From TMP-86 sp046347195 (GTDB lineage: Bacteria; Pseudomonadota; Gammaproteobacteria; Steroidobacterales; Steroidobacteraceae), in assembly GCA_046347195.1 (NCBI GenBank), contig JAXMGQ010000019.1:17989-81988 (forward strand): a DNA stretch of 64,000 bases, given 5' to 3'. The notes under the pieces are model-generated. The model was not told where the DNA came from, searched no databases, and saw nothing but the letters and a program-made list of their open reading frames with translations. Shown one piece after another: positions 43,999-52,584 of the stretch. The stretch's first letter is position 1, and every line of letters begins with the position of its first letter. A program made the position numbers and the translations under genes.

Positions 43999-44388
43999 AT
44001 GGCAAAGGAACTGCAGTCCTCCGGGGCGTGGCACCTCGTCCACGGTGCGCACGCCGAGACGCTGGCTGCCCGGTACCTCGAGTCCCGGGGCCTCGTGATC
44101 ATCGCGCGCAACCTGCGCTTCAAGGTGGGGGAACTCGACCTCGTGTGCCTGGACGGACACGTCCTGGTCATCGTCGAGGTGCGGCAGCGGCGCAACGAGG
44201 ACTTCGGCGGTGCGATCGCCTCGGTGACGGCGTGGAAGCAGCGCAAGATCATCCGTGCGACGCAGTGCTTCCTGCAACGCTGCACGGAATGGGGTCATCT
44301 GCCGGTGCGCTTCGATGTGGTCGCGCTGTCCGGCCTGCCGGACCAGGGCCCGCAGATCACCTGGATCCGTCAGGCATTCACGGCCTGA
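43999..44388 (+). CDS. yraN: YraN-family endonuclease-fold protein
   Basis: 129 residues from MAKELQSSG. UPF0102 family with a restriction-endonuclease-like core: E(58)LDLVCLDG then VIVEVRQRR gives the D-ExK/ExR pattern; RYLESRGLVIIARNLRFK precedes it. Function unproven; probably a DNA nuclease or Holliday-junction-related protein. It normally follows lpoA directly, so its separation here by an oppositely oriented module is notable. A longer frame upstream overlaps the ECF42 promoter region. Confidence 0.92.
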   Translation: MAKELQSSGAWHLVHGAHAETLAARYLESRGLVIIARNLRFKVGELDLVCLDGHVLVIVEVRQRRNEDFGGAIASVTAWKQRKIIRATQCFLQRCTEWGHLPVRFDVVALSGLPDQGPQITWIRQAFTA

Positions 44389-44395
44389 CCCGCCG

Positions 44396-44803
44396 CTACT
44401 TCACGACCTTGAATCGGGCGCGCTTGTCCTTCGCGGTGGCATCGGCCGCGCTCGCCGCCGGCGGCGGCGACTTGTCCTCGGGATCCGGGTCGGCATCCCC
44501 TTCCGGGAAGATCATGCCCTGGCCCGTTTCCCGCGAGTAGATGCCGAGCACGCTCTTGATCGGCACGCTGACGCTGAAGCTAGAGCCGCTGAAGCGCGCA
44601 TCGAAGGTCACGAACTCGTTGCCGAGCTTCAGTCCCTGCGCCGCCGAGTAGCTCACGTTGAGCACGATCTTGCCGTCCTTGACGTACTGGCGCGGCACGA
44701 TGACCGTCTCATCCGTGGCATCGACCACGATGTGCGGGGTATCGCCGCTGTCGGTGATCCACTCGTGCAAGGCACGCAGCAGATACGGGCGCCGCGGCTT
44801 CAC
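44396..44803 (-). CDS. sspB: ClpXP adaptor SspB
   Basis: 135 residues. Tethers ssrA-tagged proteins to ClpXP. Globular domain (about 1-105) with RPYLLRALHEWI and the substrate-binding strands, then a disordered Asp/Pro/Ala linker and the C-terminal ClpX-binding module ending RARFKVVK. Start overlaps the sspA stop. Confidence 0.95.
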   Translation of the reverse strand: MKPRRPYLLRALHEWITDSGDTPHIVVDATDETVIVPRQYVKDGKIVLNVSYSAAQGLKLGNEFVTFDARFSGSSFSVSVPIKSVLGIYSRETGQGMIFPEGDADPDPEDKSPPPAASAADATAKDKRARFKVVK

Positions 44804-45417
44804 CGGCGCATCTCGCGCTCCGCCTGGGTGAGGCTGGCGCCAAAGGCCGGGCGCGTGAAGATGCTGTTGGCGTACTTGACGATGGGCTGGGCCTGCGGCG
44901 GCAGGTCGATGCCGTAGAACGGCAGGCGCCAGAGGATGGGCGCGATGCTCGCATCCACCAGCGAGAACTCATCGCTCAGGAAGAAAGGCTTGGCCCTGAA
45001 CACCTCGGCGCTGGCGGTGATGGCCTCGGCGAGCACCTTGCGGCTGTTCGACCCGGTCTTGCCTTCCGGGTCCTGCTCGATCTCGCGCGCGAGGCCATAC
45101 CAGTCGCGCTCGACCCGGTACAGCGCCACGCGGAACTGCGCACGCGTGGTCGGGTCGATGGGCATCAGCGGCGGGTGGGGGAAACGCTCGTCCAGGTATT
45201 CGATGATCACCCGCGAGTCGTACAGGACGAGGTCGCGGTCCACGAGCGTGGGACCGCTGTGATAGGGGTTCAGGTCGAGCAGGTCCTCGGGCAGGTGCCC
45301 GGGGTCCGTGTTGATCACGTCGATGAAGATGCCCTTCTCCGCGAGCACCAGCCGCGTGCGATGGCTCCACGGATCCGTGGGCGCGGAAAACAGCGTCATC
45401 ACGGCCCGGCGCGCCAC
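44800..45417 (-). CDS. sspA: Stringent starvation protein A (GST-fold)
   Basis: 205 residues. Glutathione-transferase fold without enzymatic Ser/Tyr; binds RNA polymerase. N-terminal thioredoxin-like domain (MTLFSAPTDPWSHRTRLVL at 7-25) and the LDLNPYHSGPTLVDRDLVLYDS block, followed by an all-helical domain. Upstream petCBA and downstream sspB form the common bc1-sspA-sspB order. Confidence 0.94.
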   Translation of the reverse strand: MARRAVMTLFSAPTDPWSHRTRLVLAEKGIFIDVINTDPGHLPEDLLDLNPYHSGPTLVDRDLVLYDSRVIIEYLDERFPHPPLMPIDPTTRAQFRVALYRVERDWYGLAREIEQDPEGKTGSNSRKVLAEAITASAEVFRAKPFFLSDEFSLVDASIAPILWRLPFYGIDLPPQAQPIVKYANSIFTRPAFGASLTQAEREMRR

Positions 45418-45440
45418 CTAGATTGCACTCCCCACCGGCA

Positions 45441-46199
45441 TCAGTGGACGTCTTTCCAGTATTCCTTCTTCAGGAGCCAGGAGAAGGCAAAGAACACCAG
45501 CAGGAACAACGTCACCCAGACGCCCAGCGCCTGCCGCTCGGCCTTGATCGGCTCCCCGGCGTAGTCCAGGAAGTTCACGAGGTCGCGTACGAATGCATCG
45601 TACTCCTCGGGCTTCATCGAACCGGGAGTCATCATCTCGACGCCGGTGAGCACCATGTGGGCGCCGCCCTTGTCATCGCCCTCGCTCTTGAACACGGGCT
45701 TCTGCAGGCCCTGCAGGTCCTGCAGCACGTGAGGCATGGCGATGGCCGGGAGGACCAGGTTGTTGGTGCCCCAGGGGCGCTGCGGATCGGCGTAAAAGCC
45801 GTGCAACAGGGAGTACAGGTAGTCGACACCGCGCGCCCGCGCCATGAGGGACAGGTCCGGCGGCTGCTTGCCGAACCAGCCTTCCGCCTCCGCCGGCATC
45901 GCCACCTCGACCGGGTCGAAGGGCTTGTCGGTGGTGAACATGAGGTTGGCCGTGAGATCCGCCTCGGGGATCTTGAGGTCCGCGGCCATGCGGTTGTACC
46001 GCAGGTACTGGAGCCCATGGCAGCCCGAGCAGTAGTTCATGTAATTGCGCGCACCGCGCTGCAGGGACGCCAGGTTGTTGATGTCCGTGCCGGCGTGCAG
46101 GAGGCCAAGGCCGCCCTCCTCGGCCATGGCCGGCAGCGCCAGCCCGAGGCAGGCGATCAGAATGGATGCAAACGCGGTCGCCCGCGAGACCTTAGGCAT
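45441..46199 (-). CDS. petC: Cytochrome c1 of the bc1 complex
   Basis: 252 residues. Signal peptide with AFASILIACLGLALPAMA ends near residue 26. The haem site CSGCH is at about 57-61 (in NYCSGCHGLQYLRYNR), the axial Met and Pro-rich region lie in the second half, and a C-terminal anchor (about 225-245, ending KKEYWKDVH) holds it in the membrane. Transfers electrons from the Rieske centre to cytochrome c. Start overlaps the petB stop. Confidence 0.97.
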   Translation of the reverse strand: MPKVSRATAFASILIACLGLALPAMAEEGGLGLLHAGTDINNLASLQRGARNYMNYCSGCHGLQYLRYNRMAADLKIPEADLTANLMFTTDKPFDPVEVAMPAEAEGWFGKQPPDLSLMARARGVDYLYSLLHGFYADPQRPWGTNNLVLPAIAMPHVLQDLQGLQKPVFKSEGDDKGGAHMVLTGVEMMTPGSMKPEEYDAFVRDLVNFLDYAGEPIKAERQALGVWVTLFLLVFFAFSWLLKKEYWKDVH

Positions 46200-47457
46200 G
46201 TCCCGTCACCCTCTCCGGCACTGGCTTGGCTTTTTCAAAATGATGATAGAACGGCAGACCCAGGAAGAAGGCGAAGTACAGGACGGTCCCGACCTTCGCG
46301 AGCTGCGGGTAGATGCCCGACGGCGGCTTGAGGCCGCAGATGCCCAGGGTGATGAACGCCACCACGAAGACGGCCAGCGCCGACCGGTACGCCCAGCCGC
46401 GGTAGCGGATGGACTTGACCGGCGAGCGGTCCAGCCAGGGCACGAAGAACAGTATGACGATGGCCGCGCCCATGACCAGCACACCCCACACCTGCGTGCC
46501 CATGAAGGAGGGCACCGCGCGGAGCATCGCGTAGTAGGGCGTGAAGTACCAGACCGGCGCGATGTGCGGCGGGGTCTGCAGCGGGTTCGCCGGCTCGAAG
46601 TTCGGCGCCTCGAGGAACAGCCCGCCGAAGCTCGGGGCGAAGAAGATGATGCCGCAGAAGATCAGCAGGAAGCCGGCCGTGCCCACCAGGTCCTTCACCG
46701 TGTAGTACGGGTGGAAGGGGATGCCATCGAGCGGGATGCCACGTGCATCCTTGTTCTTCTTGATCTCGATGCCGTCCGGATTGTTCGAGCCCACCTCGTG
46801 CAGCGCCGACAGGTGCACCACGACGAGGAACACCAGCGCCAGCGGCAACGCCACCACGTGCAGCGCGAAGAAGCGGTTGAGGGTGGCATCGGCGATGTAG
46901 TAGTCGCCGCGGATCCACTCCACCAGCGCGCCACCGACGTAAGGAATGCTGCTGAACAGCGAGACGATCACCTGCGCGCCCCAGTAGCTCATGTTGCCCC
47001 AGGGCAGCACGTAGCCCATGAAGGCCTCGGCCATGAGCAGCACGAAGATGATGCAGCCGATGATCCACAGGAGCTCGCGCGGCTTGCGGTGCGACCCGTA
47101 GAGCAGCGCGCGGAACATGTGCAGGTAAACGACGATGAAGAACGCCGAGGCGCCGGTGGAATGCATGTAGCGGATGAGCCAGCCCCAGCTCACGTCCCGC
47201 ATGATGTACTCGACCGAGGCGAAGGCTTCGGCCGCGGAGGGCTTGAAGCTCATGGTCAGGAAGATGCCGGTCAGGAGCTGGTTCACCAGCACCAGCATCG
47301 CGAGCGAGCCGAAGTAGTACCAGAAGTTGAAGTTCTTCGGCGCGTAGTACTCGGCGGCATGCGCCTTCCACGTGGCGGCGAGCGGCAGGCGCTCGTTGAT
47401 CCAGCGGGATAACCCGCCACCTTCACCGCTGCCGGTGGATTCTGGGGATGAAGCCAT
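46192..47457 (-). CDS. petB: Cytochrome b of the bc1 complex
   Basis: 421 residues, eight spans. Haem b ligands are the two His pairs in helices B and D (HSTGASAFFIVVYLHMFR and HVVALPLALVFLVVVH), and the quinol-oxidation PEWY-type motif appears as PVWYFTPYYAML (the first residue is Val-Trp-Tyr with Pro rather than Glu), a form also seen in proteobacterial relatives. Quinol oxidase core of complex III. Confidence 0.97.
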   Translation of the reverse strand: MASSPESTGSGEGGGLSRWINERLPLAATWKAHAAEYYAPKNFNFWYYFGSLAMLVLVNQLLTGIFLTMSFKPSAAEAFASVEYIMRDVSWGWLIRYMHSTGASAFFIVVYLHMFRALLYGSHRKPRELLWIIGCIIFVLLMAEAFMGYVLPWGNMSYWGAQVIVSLFSSIPYVGGALVEWIRGDYYIADATLNRFFALHVVALPLALVFLVVVHLSALHEVGSNNPDGIEIKKNKDARGIPLDGIPFHPYYTVKDLVGTAGFLLIFCGIIFFAPSFGGLFLEAPNFEPANPLQTPPHIAPVWYFTPYYAMLRAVPSFMGTQVWGVLVMGAAIVILFFVPWLDRSPVKSIRYRGWAYRSALAVFVVAFITLGICGLKPPSGIYPQLAKVGTVLYFAFFLGLPFYHHFEKAKPVPERVTGHA

Positions 47458-47490
47458 CGATCAACCTCTCGCGAAAAGACTCAGGTCCGG

Positions 47491-48111
47491 TCAGGCGCTC
47501 TGCGGCGCAGTGTCGACGCCGATGACGATGCGGGTGGCGCCCGCGAACGAATACGGCGGAATCTCCAGGTTCTTCGGCGCCGGCACGCTCTTGAACACGC
47601 GGCCGGACAGGTCGAACTTCGAGCCGTGGCAGGGGCAGTAGAACCCACCTGGCCAGCCGGCTCCCAGGTCCACCCCGGTGAGCTGCGCCGCGTTGTTGGG
47701 CTCGAAGGCCCCGAGCGGGGAACACCCGAGGTGCGTGCACACCGCGAGGCCGATCCAGTACTCCGGCTTGATGGCGCGCGCCGCCCCGGACTTCTTGATG
47801 TAGTCAGGCTGATCGGAGCCATCCTGCCCCGGATCGAGCAGCAGGGCATCGTGATTGCCCATCTGCTGGAGGATTTCCGGGGTGCGCCGCACGACGTACA
47901 CCGCCTTGCCGCGCCACACCACCTTCATCATCTGCCCGGGTTCGAGCTTGCCGGCATCGACCTCGACGGGCGCCCCCAGCGCCTTGGCACGCGCGCTGGG
48001 CTGCCAGGAGGCGAGGAAGGGAACCGCGGTGAATGCCGCACCCACCGCACCGACGCCGACGGTCGCCGCCGTCAACAACCGGCGACGGCTATGGTCAACC
48101 TGATCACTCAT
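47491..48111 (-). CDS. petA: Rieske iron-sulfur protein of the bc1 complex
   Basis: 206 residues. N-terminal Tat-type sequence (RRRLLTAATVGVGAVGAAF, about 9-27) that stays as an anchor. Cluster-binding loops CTHLGC (about 126-131) and CPCHGS (about 153-158) supply two Cys and two His, with the disulfide pair. First gene of petABC. The petB start follows 33 bases after its stop. Confidence 0.97.
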   Translation of the reverse strand: MSDQVDHSRRRLLTAATVGVGAVGAAFTAVPFLASWQPSARAKALGAPVEVDAGKLEPGQMMKVVWRGKAVYVVRRTPEILQQMGNHDALLLDPGQDGSDQPDYIKKSGAARAIKPEYWIGLAVCTHLGCSPLGAFEPNNAAQLTGVDLGAGWPGGFYCPCHGSKFDLSGRVFKSVPAPKNLEIPPYSFAGATRIVIGVDTAPQSA

Positions 48112-48194
48112 TCAATCGCCCTCGACACTTCAGCTGACAATTCTTGACCTGCGCGCCGGCCGGCAAGGTGTTTCGCCCAAATTCAAAGCGGCGC

Positions 48195-48200
48195 ATTATA
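48195..48200 (-). promoter_or_regulatory. Perfect -10 box for petABC
   Basis: TATAAT on the minus strand 84 bases before the petA ATG; no strong -35. It lies in the divergent gap with the protease gene. Confidence 0.45.
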
Positions 48201-48263
48201 CACAAAATCACGGCTCTTAAGCGCGAGGCCCGAGCCTGGCGCCGCGCGTGGGGACGCTCCTTC

Positions 48264-49463
48264 TTGAAAAGCGCGTTGTCGATCCTTTCCTTCCTGCTCA
48301 AGGCCATCATCGTCGGGCTGGCGGCCGCCTTCCTCATCGTCATGTGGAAGCTGCCGCTGGGCGAGCTGCTGCACCCCGCCCCCGCGGAGCCCGCCGGCGG
48401 TCCGCCCGCCCCGGCCTCAGCGCCTCCCGCGCACGCGCAGGCGCCGCCGGCGGTGCCGGGCACGGCCAGCTACGCCGACGCCGTGGCTCGCTCGGCCCCT
48501 GCCGTGGTGAACATCTACACCGCAAGGGTGGTCACGGAACGCACCCAGCCAGCGCCCCTGGAGCAACTGTTCGGCGACTACTGGCCCAGCTTCCGCCGCC
48601 GGGTGGAACGGAGCCTCGGCTCGGGCGTCATCGTCGACAAGGCCGGGCACATCATCACCAACCACCACGTCATCGCCGGCGCCGACTCGATCCGCGTGCA
48701 ACTTTCCGACCAGCGCGTCGCCGATGCCAAGGTCATCGGCACCGATCCGGATACGGACATCGCGGTGCTCCAGCTCACGCTGTCGAACCTGCCGGTCATG
48801 CCGCTCGGCCGCTCGGATGCGTTGCGGGTGGGCGATGTGGTGCTGGCCATCGGCAACCCCTACGGCCTGAGCCAGACCGTCACCCAGGGCATCGTCAGCG
48901 CCACGGGCCGCGGCCAGCTGGGCCTCGCCACCTTCGAGAACTTCATCCAGACCGATGCGGCCATCAACCTCGGCAATTCGGGTGGCGCGCTGATCGACGC
49001 AAAGGGCGAGCTCGTGGGCATCAACACCGCCGTGCTGAACCGCAACTACGGAGGCCCGGAGGGCATCGGGTTCGCGATCCCCGTGAACCTGGTGCGCGGC
49101 GTGATGGACCAGATCGTCCGGCAGGGCCGCGTGGTGCGCGGCTGGCTGGGCCTCGAGCCGCAGGATCTCACCGAGGAACAGGCCTCGCAGCTCGGCCTCG
49201 TCGACGGCGCCGGCGTGGTGGTCGCCAACATCATGGTGCAATCGCCGGCCTTCGAGGCCGGCGTGCGGCCGGGTGATGTCATCGAAAAGCTGGCCGGCGT
49301 CCCCGTCCACAGCGCCCAGGAAGTAACCTCCAAGGTCGCCGCCCTCAAGCCCGGCGCGCCCGTGGATCTCGCCCTGCGGCGTGGCGGACAGCGGTTCTCT
49401 GTGAAGATCAAGGCACTCGAAAGGCCCTTGCGGGACAGTCGGACTGAGGGTCAGCAGAACTGA
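48264..49463 (+). CDS. degS: DegS/AlgW-like periplasmic serine protease (one PDZ domain)
   Basis: 399 residues counted from a TTG preceded by GGGA; no ATG exists before the anchor, and an alternative TTG 120 bases upstream lies before the likely promoter region. One N-terminal membrane span (about 8-28), a Pro/Ala linker, the trypsin-like domain with His135 (in TNHHVIAGAD), Asp165 (in TDIAVLQ) and Ser239 (in GNSGGAL), and one PDZ domain (about 295-385). Anchor plus single PDZ is the DegS/AlgW plan: it senses misfolded outer-membrane proteins and starts RseA/MucA cleavage. A neighbouring petABC-sspAB block is near algW in Pseudomonas as well. Confidence 0.88.
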   Translation: MKSALSILSFLLKAIIVGLAAAFLIVMWKLPLGELLHPAPAEPAGGPPAPASAPPAHAQAPPAVPGTASYADAVARSAPAVVNIYTARVVTERTQPAPLEQLFGDYWPSFRRRVERSLGSGVIVDKAGHIITNHHVIAGADSIRVQLSDQRVADAKVIGTDPDTDIAVLQLTLSNLPVMPLGRSDALRVGDVVLAIGNPYGLSQTVTQGIVSATGRGQLGLATFENFIQTDAAINLGNSGGALIDAKGELVGINTAVLNRNYGGPEGIGFAIPVNLVRGVMDQIVRQGRVVRGWLGLEPQDLTEEQASQLGLVDGAGVVVANIMVQSPAFEAGVRPGDVIEKLAGVPVHSAQEVTSKVAALKPGAPVDLALRRGGQRFSVKIKALERPLRDSRTEGQQN

Positions 49464-49776
49464 TCATTAGTGTTGAGATTCACGACCAGCGAAAAGTATC
49501 GGTCCGCCCAACTGAACCCGACAAGTGCTTTGCATGATCCATCGTATATTTTGCCCGCAGCATAGTCGTACGGGATGTATTGGAAACCAGAGTCCTTCAA
49601 TACACTGAGGATCTTGCCGATCAGTTCCGGATCAGTGCAGTCCTTAACAGTCGCCAGATTTCCAAAGTGCGAAAGCAGGATCCAGCCGATAGTGCGTGCG
49701 AAGGGTCCTGTGTTGTCCTTTGTGGTGATGCGATAGTCAATCATTCCTGTGCCGTCTTGATACAACTCCGTGCTAG
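49451..49776 (-). pseudogene. 3' part of a small gene split by the IS element
   Basis: About 107 residues reading STELYQDGTG to NTNDQFC, not recognised; the region is visibly poorer in G+C than its neighbours. Its first codons lie directly at the IS end, and the open frame extends into the IS only by chance. Removing the IS with one CTAG copy joins it in frame to the part at 51318-51526 (A-S-T-E across the junction). The stop overlaps the end of the convergent protease gene by 13 bases. The protein has a mixed alpha/beta look with FARTIGWILLSHFGNL and YIPYDYAAG segments, no signal peptide. Confidence 0.75.
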
Positions 49777-51313
49777 CAGCCTGTCGGACTGAGCTTTTGT
49801 GAGCGCGGGAAAACGGCAAATGAGTTTGGATTCATGGTTGAGGTAATTGATTCCGAAGCTCGAAAGGGTCTTGATGCCTTCTCAGCAAGCCTGCATAGCG
49901 AACATTCGCTTGATGTTCCAGCTCATCGTCACCAGATTCCACTCGCCTTTGACGTTTTTCAGCCCTCTGAGCAAGCATTGGCGATAGCCCATCACCGACT
50001 TGATGATGCCGAACACCGGTTCCGGGGTCTGTTTGCGAAGTCCGTACAGCTGCTTGCCGCGGGGCGTGCGCAACCGATACGCCATCTTCTGAAGCGATGT
50101 GGCCGAGTCGGGCGGGGATTTTGGAGCCGGGGCGAAGCGCTGCTTCCAACTCAGGTGATGTGGGCAGCGCCCCATGGCGATCAACGGCTCAATCTGCGCC
50201 GCTTCACATTGCTCGACGTTGGCCTCACTCAGATAGCCGTTGTCGGCGAGGATACACTGGGCACGGCCCAGCTCCTCAGGCAGCGCCGCGAGCTTCTCCA
50301 GCATCGGAACCAGCTGCTCTTTGTCGTTGGCCGCTTGGCTGACCTCGGTGGCCACCACCAGCATACTTCCCGTAGCCACAACGGCCTGGGCGTTGTAACA
50401 CTGATCAAAGCCGCCACCGGCGACTTTCATGATCCGCGACTCTTCATCGGTCAGATTGATTTGGTCTTGGTCCTTCACCCCGCCGCTGGGTGGTTCGGGT
50501 GGACGACCGCCGGGCTTCTTGCCAGTGCGCTTCTCGCGCTCGGCGCGGGCGGCAAGTTTGGCTTGATGTTCGGCCTGCTCGCGCCCCAAGCGCTCTTCAG
50601 CCCGCGCCTCGATCTTCGCCTTCGCCACAGCGATCGCCGCCAGGCGCTCCTCCCGTCTTGCCAGCTCCTGCGGGATCGACATCCCGTCGGGGATGTCCCG
50701 GGCGTCGGCCCGTTCAGCCAGATTCAGCAGCTGCTTCACTTCACGCTTCAACTGCTTCTCGATCTTCTTCGCATGCCCGTAGGACAGGGCACTGTGCCGG
50801 CTCGCATTGGCGTGCACCTTCGTGCCATCCAAGGCCACGGTGCCGAGCTTCAAAAGCCCCGTATCGCGCGCAATCTTCAGTACCTGCACGAACAAGGGTT
50901 CAAGTTGCCGCAAAAAGCGCTTGCGAAAAGTTGCAATCGTGTCGTGGTCGGGCTGCTCGTTACCCGCGATATAGCGAAACGCCAAAGAATCATGCGTCGC
51001 GCGCTCAATCGCGCGGCTGGAAAAGGTCTTCGTCGAATAGCCATACACCAGCAATCCCAGCAACATCGCCGGGTGATACGAGGCCGATCCGGACCCTCGA
51101 TACGCTTTGACCAGCTCCGACAGGTCCATGCCGTCAATGATCTCCACCACAAAGCGCGCCAAGTGCCGCTCCGGCAACCATTCATCCACCGAAGGCGGCA
51201 GCAAGAATCCCGTGTCGCGGTTGATCGGTCGAAAGTTGCTCATCGCTACCGTCATTGAGGAAAAAACTGCCTATGATTATCGCGCATTTGTACCGCTTAA
51301 GTCCGACAGGCTG
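49777..51313 (-). mobile_element. IS1182-family insertion sequence, 1,537 bp, flanked by CTAG repeats
   Basis: Both ends carry the 14-base inverted repeat CAGCCTGTCGGACT. The element is bracketed by the direct repeat CTAG (49773-49776 and 51314-51317), the target duplication. It contains one intact transposase. It interrupts a small gene; the rest of the patch also has lower G+C. Confidence 0.92.
49882..51255 (-). CDS. IS1182-family transposase
   Basis: 457 residues, intact. DUF772-type N-terminal domain (FRPINRDTGFLLPPSVDEWL and the TFSSRAIERATHDSLAFRYIAG block), then a DDE core with likely catalytic Asp in VALDGTKVHAN, Asp in ILADNGYLS and Glu in TPEPVFGIIKSVMGYRQ. A charged, Lys/Glu-rich insertion (about 150-230) is typical of the family. 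GATAAT lies about 30 bases upstream of the start. No frameshift, so it may still be active. Confidence 0.95.
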   Translation of the reverse strand: MTVAMSNFRPINRDTGFLLPPSVDEWLPERHLARFVVEIIDGMDLSELVKAYRGSGSASYHPAMLLGLLVYGYSTKTFSSRAIERATHDSLAFRYIAGNEQPDHDTIATFRKRFLRQLEPLFVQVLKIARDTGLLKLGTVALDGTKVHANASRHSALSYGHAKKIEKQLKREVKQLLNLAERADARDIPDGMSIPQELARREERLAAIAVAKAKIEARAEERLGREQAEHQAKLAARAEREKRTGKKPGGRPPEPPSGGVKDQDQINLTDEESRIMKVAGGGFDQCYNAQAVVATGSMLVVATEVSQAANDKEQLVPMLEKLAALPEELGRAQCILADNGYLSEANVEQCEAAQIEPLIAMGRCPHHLSWKQRFAPAPKSPPDSATSLQKMAYRLRTPRGKQLYGLRKQTPEPVFGIIKSVMGYRQCLLRGLKNVKGEWNLVTMSWNIKRMFAMQAC

Positions 51314-51526
51314 CTAGCGGGCTGCACCCTGTATGCACCGAGGGCGACCGATAGTTGTTGCTCCAGTTCCTGCACTCGCAACCGCGCACCATGATCATCG
51401 TACCCAGCCGGAGCCAACACGTTGGCTGAGTCTTCCGCCAACCATTTGTCCCACGATGCAGCTTCACTCAAAGTCTGGTCTTTGGAACGGGAGACCCAGG
51501 ATTGCGTTTTCCAGATCCAGATTCAA
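51314..51526 (-). pseudogene. 5' part of the IS-split gene, with an apparent frameshift
   Basis: Minus-strand frame SEAASWDKWLAEDS to YRVQPA reaches the IS end and continues in frame in the 3' part. Its only available starts are weak (TTG at 51471). Just upstream, another frame from a TTG overlapping the stop of the Sel1-like gene reads LNLDLENAILGLPFQRPDFE and then stops at 51464. The two stretches look like one gene broken by a one-base shift near 51464-51475. With the IS removed and the shift repaired, it would encode about 175 residues. Family not recognised. Confidence 0.6.
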
Positions 51527-52200
51527 TCCTTGATCCCATGTGGATTGAACATCGGTGGGTCTCGCCTGGAAAAATGCCTGAAAACCTTGACTGAGAACAA
51601 GTCAGTTCGGGTACGCAACCAAAGAAAAATCCATGAAAATGGAACCATCAACGCTCCCATCACCTTCTTCCAGGTTCCCAATCTCCCCGTTTGATATAGC
51701 CGATAAAGCAAGTATGACGAGGGCACGTGTCCCTGGCCAATGGCACGTTTGAACATCTTTTCTGCAAAAGCGGGATCTGGAGGAACAGTAACGCCTTGAT
51801 TGAAGAGCATCGCAAGCGCCGCATACGCAGGAACAAAACCTCCTACGGAGGACTGATACATCAGGCGAAGTAACTTGGAAAAGTCTCGCTCCTCCATGGC
51901 CACATTCGCCAATATGTAATTGGCAAACCCAGGCTCTGACCCAAGAGCTTCACTGGCTAGGCGCTTTGCCTCGGCCAGGTTCACATCCGTGTTCGGCAAA
52001 CCGCGGAGCTCCAGATACGCAAGTACGCAACGCGCCATCGCAGATCCCAGACTTGCCAATCTACGATATTCCGCAATGGCAGCATTGACCTTCCCTTCCG
52101 ACAGAAGAATGCGCGCTTGCGGCGAGACATTCCCGTCATAAATCGGATAGTTGAGAACCGTACCGGAAATGATGAAGCTCAACTTGGCATCTTGAAGCAC
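51523..52200 (-). CDS. Sel1/TPR-like repeat protein of unknown function
   Basis: 225 residues, GTG start. Repeats with the Sel1 pattern (AIAEYRRLASLGSAMARCVLAYLELRG; AEAKRLASEALGSEPGFANYILANVA; AEKMFKRAIGQGHVPSSYLLYRLY), about residues 40-175. Near the C-terminus a hydrophobic stretch (ALMVPFSWIFLWL) may be a membrane segment. Lower G+C than the core genes. It probably formed an operon with the IS-split gene, since its TGA overlaps a TTG (TTGA). Role unknown; Sel1 proteins often mediate protein-protein contacts. Confidence 0.7.
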   Translation of the reverse strand: MLQDAKLSFIISGTVLNYPIYDGNVSPQARILLSEGKVNAAIAEYRRLASLGSAMARCVLAYLELRGLPNTDVNLAEAKRLASEALGSEPGFANYILANVAMEERDFSKLLRLMYQSSVGGFVPAYAALAMLFNQGVTVPPDPAFAEKMFKRAIGQGHVPSSYLLYRLYQTGRLGTWKKVMGALMVPFSWIFLWLRTRTDLFSVKVFRHFSRRDPPMFNPHGIKD

Positions 52201-52323
52201 AGTTCTCGGCCACCTATCCCGTCAGATTGACCAATCATTCGTAGTCCCGACCCCAATCTACCTCCGGACTCCCAACTGAGGTGTGCTCGCCGGAGACTCC
52301 TGGAACCTCACTCACCGCGCCGT

Positions 52324-52584
52324 GGGTGAATTCAAGACGACGCCGAGAGGGGGCGGGAAGTCATTTGTTTTTGCGCGGGCGGGGCTCACACCCGAAGCCG
52401 TTCAGGCGCGGCCCAGCCGCACGCTGCCGCAGACCGAAGCGAGAACGCGCGCGAACTGAATCCCTGCTTGACTGGCACGGCCGCGCCGGGGTCAAAGATT
52501 GAGGGCTGCTCACCAAAAGCCCCGCCCGCGCAAAAACAAATCACTTCCCGACCCAACAACGACCGCCGATTCTTGAATTCACCC
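52324..52584. repeat. Fold-back element 3, arm copying the 3' end of murA
   Basis: Arms 52324-52386 and 52518-52584 are inverted copies: GGGTGAATTCAAGA matches for 14 bases, a central part is divergent, and about 33 bases ending GCGCGGGCGGGGCT match nearly perfectly. The right arm includes the last codons and stop of murA, so the left arm is an inverted copy of the gene's very end. Core 52387-52517 is about 131 bases, the same length class as elements 1 and 2 but unrelated in sequence by eye. The remaining intergenic stretch (52201-52323) shows no gene. Confidence 0.85.
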
